This document shows, piece by piece, positions 44,227 through 53,468 of a DNA stretch of 64,000 nucleotides. Each line of letters begins with the position of its first letter. Positions within the stretch are counted from its first letter, which is position 1. The notes below the pieces were generated by a model. It worked only from the letters and a program-made list of their open reading frames with translations. It had not been told where the DNA came from and did not search any database. This DNA is from Cryoendolithus antarcticus (taxonomy: Eukaryota; Ascomycota; Dothideomycetes; Cladosporiales; Cladosporiaceae): assembly GCA_002077065.1 (NCBI GenBank), contig NAJO01000017.1:434001-498000 (forward strand). The letters are read 5' to 3'. The translations under genes were made by a program, and so were the position numbers.

Positions 44227-44696
44227 GCTCGCGGTGTTGAGGTGTAGTCAGGATGGCGAGAGGCGAATCGGTAATGTGGTCAACGCAGGTTTCGTGATCG
44301 TTGGAAGGCAGTCCACAAAGCCTGATCGTAGAACTGGTATGCTCGCACGTTTCATGCGACTTCCTGCTTCTGTATGATCAAAACCCAAGCAGTGAATGAA
44401 TCAGAGGTCACACATGCACCGCTGCAGACAGCCTCGGCAGCTTGAGTTGAGCCGCATCATTCACCTGCCAAGGTCACGTAGCCATGATCGTTCCTTCCAC
44501 TCTGTATTGGGTTGGAAACGCTTGGTGTCGAGTGAAGAGCAGCCACTTTCGTAGCCGTTGTATATACGCGCCTCTCAGCTCTATGGTACCCTCTGTTGCC
44601 GTTACACCACCGAAATCGTACACTTTCTTACACTGCGCACTGCTCTTTTCTCCCTCTGAAGCATGCTCTCACAAACAAATCCGCAGCGAAAGAGGT
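44227..44696. other. PEX5 promoter region
   Basis: About 470 bp upstream of PEX5. A TATATA motif lies near 44563. It also holds the 3' end of the RRM gene. No gene is seen. Confidence 0.4.
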
Positions 44697-46176
44697 CTAG
44701 TAAGGCGCTCCCTCACCATCTCCGCCGGTAGGGTTTGGTGATCTCCTCTCTCTCGGCTCCCTTCGCTCTCTCCTCTCACCACCAAAGTCCCCATCTCTCC
44801 TCTCGCGTCGCTCACCGCCGAAGTCTCTCCTCTCGCGTCTCTCGCCTCCATCGCGATTATCTCTCCGCTGCACGCCTCCATCCTCGCCACCATCACGATC
44901 GCGACCAGCGTTGGCACCAGAAAAGTCAATTCGGAGTGCTCGACCATAGACAGCCTTGCTCTCGAGCTCTGCCTTGGCCTTCACAGCACTCTCAACATCG
45001 ATGAAGTCGGCGTGTGCGAAACCTCTCGGTTGGCCGGTGCGGCGATCAATGGCGACACGGACGTCGAGCACGTTGCGGATGCTGCGGAAGAGGTCTATTT
45101 GGTTGTCAGCGATTGCACGTGTAATTCTGCCTAGCACGATGCGTACCATTCAGATCCCGATCACTCATCTGATAACTCATGTTCCCAATAAAAAGTGTCT
45201 TGCTCGGCGGTGCACTCGAGCGGGGCTTTCCGTCTACCCTCTTCTCATGTCTAGCATGGTACTGTACAGCCATACGCCTACCCTGGAACACCTTCTGATC
45301 CAGATTTTGCATGGCCTGGTCTGCGCCTTCCTGTGTGGCCAGCTCAACATATCCGAAGCCCTTGCTCAGCCCTCGGTTGTCTGTGACAATACGCGAGTTC
45401 GTGACCTCGCCGAAGCGGGCAAACTCGGCTTCAAGCTGCGGTGCGGTCACCTCGAAGAACAGGTTACCGATGTAGAGGATCCGGGATGGCGAGTTCTTCT
45501 GTCTCGTACTGCGCTCGGCGGGGACAGGCGTAAAGGGGTCGCGACGCTCAGGTCGCTCTTCGCGATCGCCCAGCTTCGTGGCAGGGACAGTGGTCTGGCG
45601 GGGAGAGCCGGCCGTTCCAACAGCGCTGGCGGTGTTGCTGACTGCTGCGGTTGCGGAGGAGACAGCAGCAGAGGCTGTTGCCGCGGCTGCTGCAGCAGTC
45701 TCGGTTACGGTCTCAGCGGCGGATGAGAGGCTTTCCTGTGCGCGCTCGACGAGGGTGCTGGCCTGCGCCGAGACTTGCTCCGTGGAGGGTACGCCTGATT
45801 TGGCAGCGTCGGTCGGCTCGGCCGCCTCGGCGTGCAATGGTGTCTCCGTCTGACCAAGAGGCTCTGAGGTGGTACCTGATGCCTCTGCGACAGCATCCTC
45901 TGCATGCGCAGGCTCGCCAGTGGGAGGCACATATGAAGGCTCATCGACGTTGCTCGAACCGGTCGTGACTGTCTCATCTGATGCACTCGCCTCCACCGGT
46001 GATGCCTCTTCTCGCTTAGCATCCTCCTCTGCTCGCCATGTCCGCGCTTGATGAAATGATCTGAGTAGGGGAGTGGGGGCTGCTTTCGAGGAGGTCACGC
46101 GAGGAGTTGTCCGTATGGAGGAGATGTGTCTGGAGGGTTGCGCTGATAAGGCACGCACGGCAGCGCGTCGTAGCAT
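44697..46176 (-). CDS. Two-RRM RNA-binding protein, probably mitochondrial
   Basis: Two exons (46176-45147, 45094-44697) with a 52-bp intron give 475 aa. The N-terminus MLRRAAVRALSAQPSRHISS is Arg/Ser-rich without acids, a typical mitochondrial presequence. A long Ala/Thr/Glu-rich linker follows. RRM1 has RNP2 ILYIGNLFF and RNP1 KGFGYVELA. RRM2 has RNP2 TLFIGNMSY and RNP1 RGFAHADFI, and is completed only by the junction (DRDLN/DLFRSI). The C-terminus is a tandem repeat of GGERRERRD units, an RGG-like RNA-binding tail. Nuclear-nucleolin-like members share the RRM pair, so the targeting call is inference. A role in mitochondrial or general mRNA handling is plausible. It shares a 409-bp divergent promoter with STT3. 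Confidence 0.82.
44754..44849 (-). repeat. Tandem coding repeat (GGERRERRD-type units)
   Basis: Three imperfect copies of about 30-36 bp encode GGERRERRDF, GGERRERRDGDF and GGERRERREP at the end of the RRM protein. In-frame length change would be tolerated. Confidence 0.7.
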
Positions 46177-46585
46177 GAACCTGTGGTATCGTCGTTAGTC
46201 ACATGTTGATTGATGCGTTGGGTCGCCTTGCTGCGTACATGGTGAAGATCTCTCGGTGTAGCTCAGTAGCTCGTGATCCGTTTGTGGTGCAGACTGCAGG
46301 GCCTTGGTCGCCGCGATGGAAGGTATGCGATGATGAACGAGTGACAGGACAAGCAGTGAAGTATAGTGTATATGCTGGAAATGAAGGTCTTCTCCTACAA
46401 CCACCCCATCAGTCTTCTTGACGACACCTCCGAATAAGCGGAATCCACTCCGCACTAGTACGAAACGTCGCCCATTCAGGACACGCAATTGACACGAGCT
46501 CGACTCCAGCTGTGCACCACGACTCTGCCTCTCGAGAGGTCGTCCAATGCCGCCGCCGACACCGACATAATCACACGACTTCACC
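46177..46585. other. Divergent promoter, RRM gene and STT3
   Basis: About 410 bp between two start codons. No unusual element is found beyond a pyrimidine-rich stretch near 46530-46560 upstream of STT3. Confidence 0.4.
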
Positions 46586-49116
46586 ATGGCTGTAGCCGAC
46601 AGCCAATCCATCTTGCCCAATGGCGCAGAGATGTTCTTCAAGGGCGAGACAGGACGGAACACTCGAGGACTGTTGCGGTTGATCATCTTATGTACCATTG
46701 CTGCAGCAGCTGTTGCAAGCAGACTGTTCTCGGTCATACGGTTCGAGAGCATCATTCATGAGTGTGAGTGAAGGTTTATTGCAGGCCTGGGACTGGTGCA
46801 GACTGACATATCCCTCCAACAGTCGATCCTTGGTTCAACTTTCGAGCAACAAAGTACCTCGTCCAACACGGCTTCTACAACTTCTGGGATTGGTTCGATG
46901 ACCGTACGTTCCACTTGCCTTGAGCTGCTCGAGCTGTCATAGCACCCCGCTGACACGATCCAGGAACATGGCACCCTCTCGGCCGCGTCACAGGCGGAAC
47001 CCTCTATCCCGGCCTGATGGTCACGTCCGGCGCCATCTACCACGCCCTCCGCGCTCTCGCAATGCCCATCGACATCCGCAACATCTGCGTGCTCCTCGCT
47101 CCCGCCTTCTCGGGCCTCACAGCTTTCGCAACATACCTGTTCACGACTGAGATGAGCACTTCCCCGTCCGCGGGTCTACTTGCGGCGATCTTCATGGGCA
47201 TTGCACCAGGGTATATCTCCCGAAGTGTGGCAGGGAGCTACGATAACGAGGCAATTGCCATCTTCCTGCTGGTGTTCACGTTTTATCTGTGGATCAAGGC
47301 GGTCAAGTTGGGTAGTGTGATGTGGGGTGCTCTCACGGCACTCTTCTACGGATACATGGTCAGCGCGTGGGGTGGATACGTCTTCATCACGAATTTGCTG
47401 CCATTGCATGCCTTTGTGCTTATCTGCATGGGCCGATTCAGCCCAAGGCTGTACGTGAGCTACACTACCTGGTACTCTTTGGGGACATTGGCGAGCATGC
47501 AGATTCCCTTCGTTGGGTTCTTGCCGATCAGGAGTAGTGATCACATGGCAGCTCTCGGTATGTACATTGCGAGGGCATTTTAGGTAGCAAGAACATACTG
47601 ACAACCACAACAGGCGTCTTCGGGTTGATCCAGCTCGTTGGTGGCACCGAGTACATCCGCCAGCAGCTCCCTTCGAAGCAATTCCAGACCTTACTCCGCG
47701 CAATGGTCCTGATCATCTTTGTCGTCGCCTTCGGTCTCCTGGTCCTGCTGACGGTCTCCGGTACGATCGCACCTTGGTCTGGTCGCTTCTACTCTCTCTG
47801 GGACACTGGCTATGCCAAGATCCACATTCCCATCATCGCATCAGTTTCTGAGCATCAGCCCACTGCATGGCCGGCTTTCTTCTTTGACTTGAACATGCTC
47901 ATCTGGCTGTTCCCGGCTGGTGTGTACATGTGCTTCCGTCAGCTCAAGGACGAGCAGGTCTTCATCGTGATCTACGCGGTGTTGGCCAGCTACTTCGCTG
48001 GTGTGATGGTCCGGCTCATGCTTACACTCACGCCGGTCGTGTGTGTCGCTGCTGCGATGGCGTTGTCGCAGATCTTGGACACCTTCACTGTGGCGACCGA
48101 GCCTGCGCCACCTACTGCCGAGGGAACGAGCCAGAGCAACGGCCACCCGAATGGCTCAGCCAACATCTCGGCTAAGCTCTGGTCTGCCATCCCGGACACG
48201 CTTCGCTCGACAAAGTCGCCACTGGTCGGCATCTACTCCTACCTCTCCAAGTCTCTCATCACTGGCGCTGTCACCTCTTACCTGCTTCTCTTCGTCCTAC
48301 ACTGCACATGGGTCACCTCAAACGCATACTCCTCGCCTTCAGTCGTGCTAGCCTCCAAGCTTCCCGACGGCAGCCAGCACATCATCGACGACTACCGTGA
48401 AGCATACTACTGGCTTCGCCAGAACACCGCACAGAACGCGAAGGTGATGAGCTGGTGGGACTACGGCTACCAGATCGGAGGTATGGCTGATCGTCCAACG
48501 CTTGTCGACAACAACACTTGGAACAACACGCATATTGCGACAGTCGGCAAGGCCATGAGCTCGAGGGAGGAAGTCAGCTGGCCGATCATGCGTCAGCACG
48601 AGGTAGATTACGTTCTTGTCGTGTTTGGAGGGCTGTTGGGGTACAGCGGCGACGACATCAACAAGTTCTTGTGGATGGTCAGGATCGCTGAAGGTTTGAT
48701 ATCCTGTTCTGTTTCACAATGTTGACTACACTGACCACATTCCAGGCATCTGGCCCGACGAGGTCAAAGAACGTGACTTCTTTACCTCCCGCGGCGAATA
48801 CCGCGTCGACGACGGAGCCACGCCCACCATGCGTAACTCGCTCATGTACAAGATGTCATACTACAACTTCGACAAGCTGTTCCCGGCCGGCCAAGCTCAG
48901 GATCGCGTGCGTGGGAGTAAGCTGCCCGCGCAAGGTCCGGAGCTGAGTACCTTGGAAGAGGCTTTCACGAGTGAAAACTGGATTATTAGGATCTACAAGG
49001 TCAAGAAGCCTGACAATCTAGGGCGCGGACTGATCGAGGCGGGTCAGTTTGACAAGGGAGGCAAGAAGAAGAAGGCGCCGAAGCGGAGGGGCGCGAGGGT
49101 GCTGAGGGTAGACTAA
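46586..49116 (+). CDS. STT3: Oligosaccharyltransferase catalytic subunit Stt3
   Basis: Five exons (46586-46763, 46823-46903, 46964-47557, 47614-48693, 48746-49116) with introns of 52-60 bp give 767 aa. Stt3 transfers the Glc3Man9GlcNAc2 glycan from dolichol pyrophosphate to Asn in the ER lumen. Seen: first helix, then [11 protein letters not shown] across the first junction (the first Asp-bearing loop, catalytic metal site), WHPLGR after the second, multiple membrane helices, and the WWDYG motif at about 565-569 with the following [10 protein letters not shown]. The lysine-rich C-terminus ([13 protein letters not shown]) is typical of the fungal protein. Every junction restores conserved sequence, including RIAE/GIWPDEV. 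The fourth donor, GTTTGA, is weak but required by frame and conservation. Confidence 0.95.
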
Positions 49117-49249
49117 GCAAATTTGATGGAGTGGTAGAAAAGCATAGGGGTTGTATGTGTACTCGACAGCTTCTCCCGCGCGACTGCCTCGTCGCGATCT
49201 TCTTCTCACGTAGCTCTGAGAGCGCACAGACCACCGATTGGGAACATTT

Positions 49250-49613
49250 CAATGTTGTCCTTTAACGCCATTCTCTAATTTGCCAAGCATCTCATTACAT
49301 CCTGCCTTCTCGAATGGCCAGACCAGGACTTGACTTTGCGATGTTTCGTGCCATCGAGCTTCTGTGCCAACTCGCCGAGAAGGGAGGATGCTGTAGTCAA
49401 CGTCTCGCTTAGCTCACGCTTTAGTGGACGCTTTCCTCCGTTCTCTTGTGCAGTCTCAATGTCTCGTAGGATACTCCTGAGCGCATATGTCTCGGTCCGG
49501 AGCCTTCCAATCTCGCCTTGGGCACCCTTGACAGCTTTGCCATATTCGACAAGGTGCTTCAATAGTACGCCTACTTGAAGCACCAGGCCGGTGCTCGAGA
49601 CTGTGTCAGCCAT
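49250..49613 (-). pseudogene. Truncated, frameshifted copy of the NLR HeLo-like N-terminus
   Basis: Reading from an ATG at 49613, about 90 codons align without gaps to the start of the NLR at 39351: MADTVSSTGLVLQVGVLLKH against MADPVSVTGLALQVGSLLKQ. By hand I count about 56 identities in the first 90 positions. At about 49326 one base is missing relative to the NLR. The frame then drifts (KSWSGHSRRQ), while the +1 frame continues to match (WPFEKAGCNEMLGKLE against WPFEKSECTELLVRLE) to about 49265. Stops end both frames. No NACHT or ankyrin part follows. It is best read as a relic of a duplicated NLR. An expressed lone HeLo-like domain of 112 aa remains possible, because the drifted frame still ends cleanly at 49275. 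Confidence 0.8.
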
Positions 49614-50267
49614 CGATGAGCAGCGGCTTAGTGTTACGGCGCACTCCTACATCTTCAGTAGTCAAGATCTACGAGCTGCAGGAGTCGGACATCGTAACTT
49701 GACGTCTCCAGAGTAAGTAAATTATGGTACCTTTATGGAAAGGAAAGTTGCCTGGGGCTGAGCAGCGCGATGCTGCTTGGCCACACAACTCTACACCTCA
49801 TGCTGTCCTGCACCCCGTAGGTATATCAAGGAGTTCTCGCTGATATATGCATGCTGTGCCTGAGCCGCATATCACCGCAGCTCTCGACATGCTTGCCGTA
49901 GAAGTACAACAATGACTTGAGGTACCACGTCGAGAACGCGCCGATGCACGGACCGCCAGGCTATCGACTGCGTCTTCCTGCGTAGGTAGTCGAAACAGGA
50001 TGCTTCGGTCACATCTCCCACTACAGACATCCACTCAAGATCGGCAAGTCCCGTTAATGAAATATACAGTCAGGGCAGGACATTGTGCCTTCCACGCGCG
50101 GAGCAGCATCGAGCGCCTCCGCTCGTCATGACGTTGACCGTCAACACCGCAACGTCACCATGAGGTGAAGTCGACTGGACGCGCCTGAAGCTTCTAATGC
50201 CAATGGTGGAGAGGCGAGTAGAGTGAAGTACGAGGTCTTCTTGTATTGCATAGCTCCGTGTTCTGCG
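49614..50267. other. Intergenic region between NLR relic and SDR gene
   Basis: About 650 bp. No matching remains of the NLR body are seen here. It includes the SDR promoter. Confidence 0.4.
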
Positions 50268-51439
50268 ATGCTCTCTTTTCTCTCTCGCACTGCGTCCCGT
50301 TCATCTCGTCCACTACCAAGAGTGACTTCACGCGCTGGTTTCGTCACTCTACAACGCGCCAATATGTCTTGTAAGTCATCGATTTCTTCCAAGCAGGGTG
50401 ACGCTGACTCCACCTCAGCCCAACGCACCAACGATGAGCTCAACAGGAGCGCCCTCTTCGACGTTTCCCACGTCACTGCAGTGGTAACAGGAGGTGGCAC
50501 AGGCATTGGCCTCATGATCACCCAAGCTCTTGTGAGCAACGGCGCCAAAGTATATATTACCGGGCGCCGTGGGGAGGTGCTCAAGCAAACCGTGGAAAAG
50601 TACAACACTGGCTCCGGCAGTCTGCATGCTTTGGCCGGCGACGTGAGCAGTAGGGACGGCGCGATCAAGCTGGCGAAGGATTTGGGCGAGAAAGAGCCAA
50701 GAGGAATTCAGTTGCTGGTGAATAATGCGGGCATTGCGAGAGATGACGATACGAAGTTCTGTCAGTATGCACGCGTGCTGTAAGGAACAAGATGTCCAGC
50801 AGTCGTACTAACGTTGTCTAGCCGCCAACGGTCAACCTGACATGTCCTCCGCCGAAGCCGTCTCTCAGCACTTCCTCAAGTCCACCGACGACCAATGGCT
50901 TGAGACCTACCGAACCAACGTGATGGGCCAATTCTTCACCGCCATGGCGCTCCTACCGCTGCTTGCCAAAGGCACCTCCGCTACTCCGGGCTACACATCT
51001 TCGGTGGTGAACGTATCGTCCATCAGTGGCGCCATGAAAGGCAGCTCCAACGGACAGTTCGCTTACGCATCCTCGAAAGCTGCGTCGACACACCTTTCGC
51101 GCATGCTAGCGACGACGTTCAAGGATACGAAGGTTAGGGTAAACACAATAGCACCTGGGATCTTCCCCTCAGAGATGACGACGGGAGAAAGCGACGAGGG
51201 TAACAAAAGCGAGCTGTCTAGCAAGATCGGCAATCCTGCTGGCAGGGGAGGACATGACAGCGATATGGCTGCGAGTATACTGTTCCTGGCTGGGCCGGGA
51301 GGAGTGTTCTATAATGAGCAGATACTGTACCCGGATGGAGGTGAGTTGTTTCAATCTATGGAGGCGAGTGCCATCAGGGGACTGATCATCGCTAATGAAT
51401 ACTCCAGGTGCAACATTGGCTCAGCCGGCTGTTACGTAG
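50268..51439 (+). CDS. Short-chain dehydrogenase/reductase, possible mitochondrial form
   Basis: Exons 50268-50370, 50419-50760, 50822-51340 and 51408-51439 give 331 aa. The SDR signatures are complete: TGGGTGIG cofactor site (58-65), NNAG (136-139), the Ser region VNVSSISG, and Tyr230/Lys234 in YASSKAA; the end reads YPDGGATLAQPAVT after the last junction. The oxidoreductase should use NADP(H) or NAD(H); the substrate is unknown. From the first ATG the leader MLSFLSRTASRSSRPLPRV looks mitochondrial; starting at the second ATG (50364, MSSQRTNDEL) gives a cytosolic protein. The first intron is 48 bp, in frame and without a stop, so its retention would only insert 16 residues. The branch CTAAC is clear in intron 2. 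Confidence 0.85.
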
Positions 51440-51874
51440 GCTGGAGTCCACCTTTAGCTTGAGTGCGAAGAGCCCTTGAAAGTTTACCTTTGCCACCGTC
51501 ACTTGACGGATTTCGCACGCAAGCACCTTCATGAAGCATGTTCTTGCTATGATATAAGATGGGCGACATCATAGTGATACCTTGCATTGTATCACACTTC
51601 GCCTCGAGGGTTCATCAATGCATTTCCTCACACTTCAACAATAGGTCCTGAGACCAGAGTATGCTGCACAATAGAACAATGGCGAATTTCCACGTACTTT
51701 TCTCCCTCTCCCGGATCCGGCCATCTCTTGCATCTGACTGTACGTTTGACCCAAGCATACAGTCACACAAAGCAATCAAACAATGAAAGTTATACAACAT
51801 GCTCTGTGTCACTCTCACGATGTTCCAGCTGGCCTGGTCGACTGTGACAAACACCTGAAACGCGAGATATAACC
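51440..51874. other. Spacer upstream of the four-helix membrane protein
   Basis: About 435 bp. It has a TATAAG-like motif near 51552. No gene is seen. Confidence 0.4.
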
Positions 51875-53077
51875 ATGGACGAGGACACCCTACGCAACGC
51901 CCGGCAGCTCGCCTATGAATCAGTTTTCGCTACCCGCGAAGGCGGCCTAGCAGCTCTCAAAGACCGCCTGCGAAGCTGGGGCGGCGTCACTCGGACCACA
52001 AATGATATTGGCAACGTCGTCACCACAGCCATAGCCGAGGCCCCTGATCGAGTGACAGAGACTGCCAATGATGCTGGCGCTGCGTTGACCTGGGCGGACT
52101 GGCTGGACGGGCATGATGCGCCTCAACATCGGAGTTTCGCGACCCCGACGGCGACGGCAGAGGCTGTTGGGAACTCGATTCAGGGGCTGGAGATTGATCG
52201 GAAGGCTTTCTTGCTATGGGGCGGCGTGTTCGTGACGCTGTATGCTCTTGTGGGGTTCGAGCTACAAATGGGCTTACCGATCACGAACATGTTGATCAGG
52301 AGGGTCCTGGGACGGGAGTACCAGCTTGAGTGGCATGGGCTGGGCTTCTGGGTGCCGACTTTGGGTGAGATCATGTTGTGGGTCCTCTACTCGATGGCTA
52401 GGACTGTAATTGGGATCTGGAGAGCTGGGAGAGCGATTGTTATGGGAGGTGTGTCCTGGACGATCTGGGCATTGATGTCGATGCTTGTCAGCCCGATGGT
52501 GCACTACACTGGACGATTATGGGCGCGGGTGACTGGCGAGACGCAACGGGCTCGCCTTACCCTCGAAACAAATGAGGATGTGACGATCGCTCGACAGCGA
52601 CTTCGGGAACTGAGGAGGAGTCTGCCGAAGTACCTTTTCATTCTGGCTCTCATCGGCGCAGCACTGGCGTTCGCTTGGAACAGTGTCGTGAGTAACGGCG
52701 CCGAGGAGATCGATTCCCCTGGCTTTTCTGTACCTGCCTGGCATGCGACCGCAGATCCTGATTACCGCGCCTACTCACTAGGAAGTAGCAGCCATTACGT
52801 CGGCAACATGCACCAGTCTGTGACTTGGGATGAATGGGTCGCAGAGCCTGTGCGAGAGGCGGGTCGCGATTCGACTTGGGACGTGGCTCCGAGTGATGCA
52901 GAGACAGTGACGACGACAGCGACGATCACCATCGAGCGCGTCGTGACGCCGCCACCGACTGGACGACCGTCAGTGAAGACGCAATCGCCTATCAGTCACA
53001 AACATGATGGCGAGGACTGCGTGAACAGCATGGCGTACTGCCATGCCTGCAAGCAGCGTCACTGGTGCGACATGTAG
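51875..53077 (+). CDS. Unknown protein with four membrane helices and a C-terminal Cys/His cluster
   Basis: Intron-less, 400 aa, starting in a good context (ACCATGGAC). The first 105 residues are soluble and helical. Hydrophobic segments lie at about 110-131, 157-181, 187-209 and 251-270. Between the third and fourth is a charged helix (TIARQRLRELRRSL). A soluble Ser/Thr-rich region follows, ending in DCVNSMAYCHACKQRHWCDM, a C-x6-C-x2-C-x5-C cluster with two histidines that could bind metal or form disulphides. I recognise no family. Frame, composition and length support a real gene. If the number of helices is even, both ends share one side of the membrane. Confidence 0.65.
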   Translation: MDEDTLRNARQLAYESVFATREGGLAALKDRLRSWGGVTRTTNDIGNVVTTAIAEAPDRVTETANDAGAALTWADWLDGHDAPQHRSFATPTATAEAVGNSIQGLEIDRKAFLLWGGVFVTLYALVGFELQMGLPITNMLIRRVLGREYQLEWHGLGFWVPTLGEIMLWVLYSMARTVIGIWRAGRAIVMGGVSWTIWALMSMLVSPMVHYTGRLWARVTGETQRARLTLETNEDVTIARQRLRELRRSLPKYLFILALIGAALAFAWNSVVSNGAEEIDSPGFSVPAWHATADPDYRAYSLGSSSHYVGNMHQSVTWDEWVAEPVREAGRDSTWDVAPSDAETVTTTATITIERVVTPPPTGRPSVKTQSPISHKHDGEDCVNSMAYCHACKQRHWCDM

Positions 53078-53468
53078 TGGAGGATCTCTGGCGCCATCGC
53101 TCGTTCATAGTCTTGTACATCACTGCGTCGCTCACTCACTCACCAGTCTTACCTCACTACTATCAGCCATCACTATCGAGTCAAGACCACGCAATGTGGG
53201 CAACGTGGTGTGCACGAGTACAAAGCCACGCGCCCGTTCCGGCTCAAAGCCAGCTCGGCCATGGTGTGCAACACACCATGAAACGCCTTTGTCCTTCAGC
53301 CGCAAGGTCATGCCGCATCCATCGTAGAATGGCACAAAGACAGTACTCAAGTCAGTGCAAGTACGCAGGAGTGTAGTATTGCTCAGTGAAAGTAATTGAA
53401 GTGAGATTCAACATCGCCAACCGCAGTATCACCCCTTGCGTCGTTGTACCTACCGCGTCTCCGCGGCA
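53078..53468. other. Spacer upstream of the large disordered protein
   Basis: About 390 bp. No gene or repeat is recognised. Confidence 0.4.

Noticed and set aside
44956..45726. 256-codon open frame antisense to the RRM gene
   Set aside because: Shadow of the real gene; it has no domain and the sense strand shows two RRMs with a matching intron.
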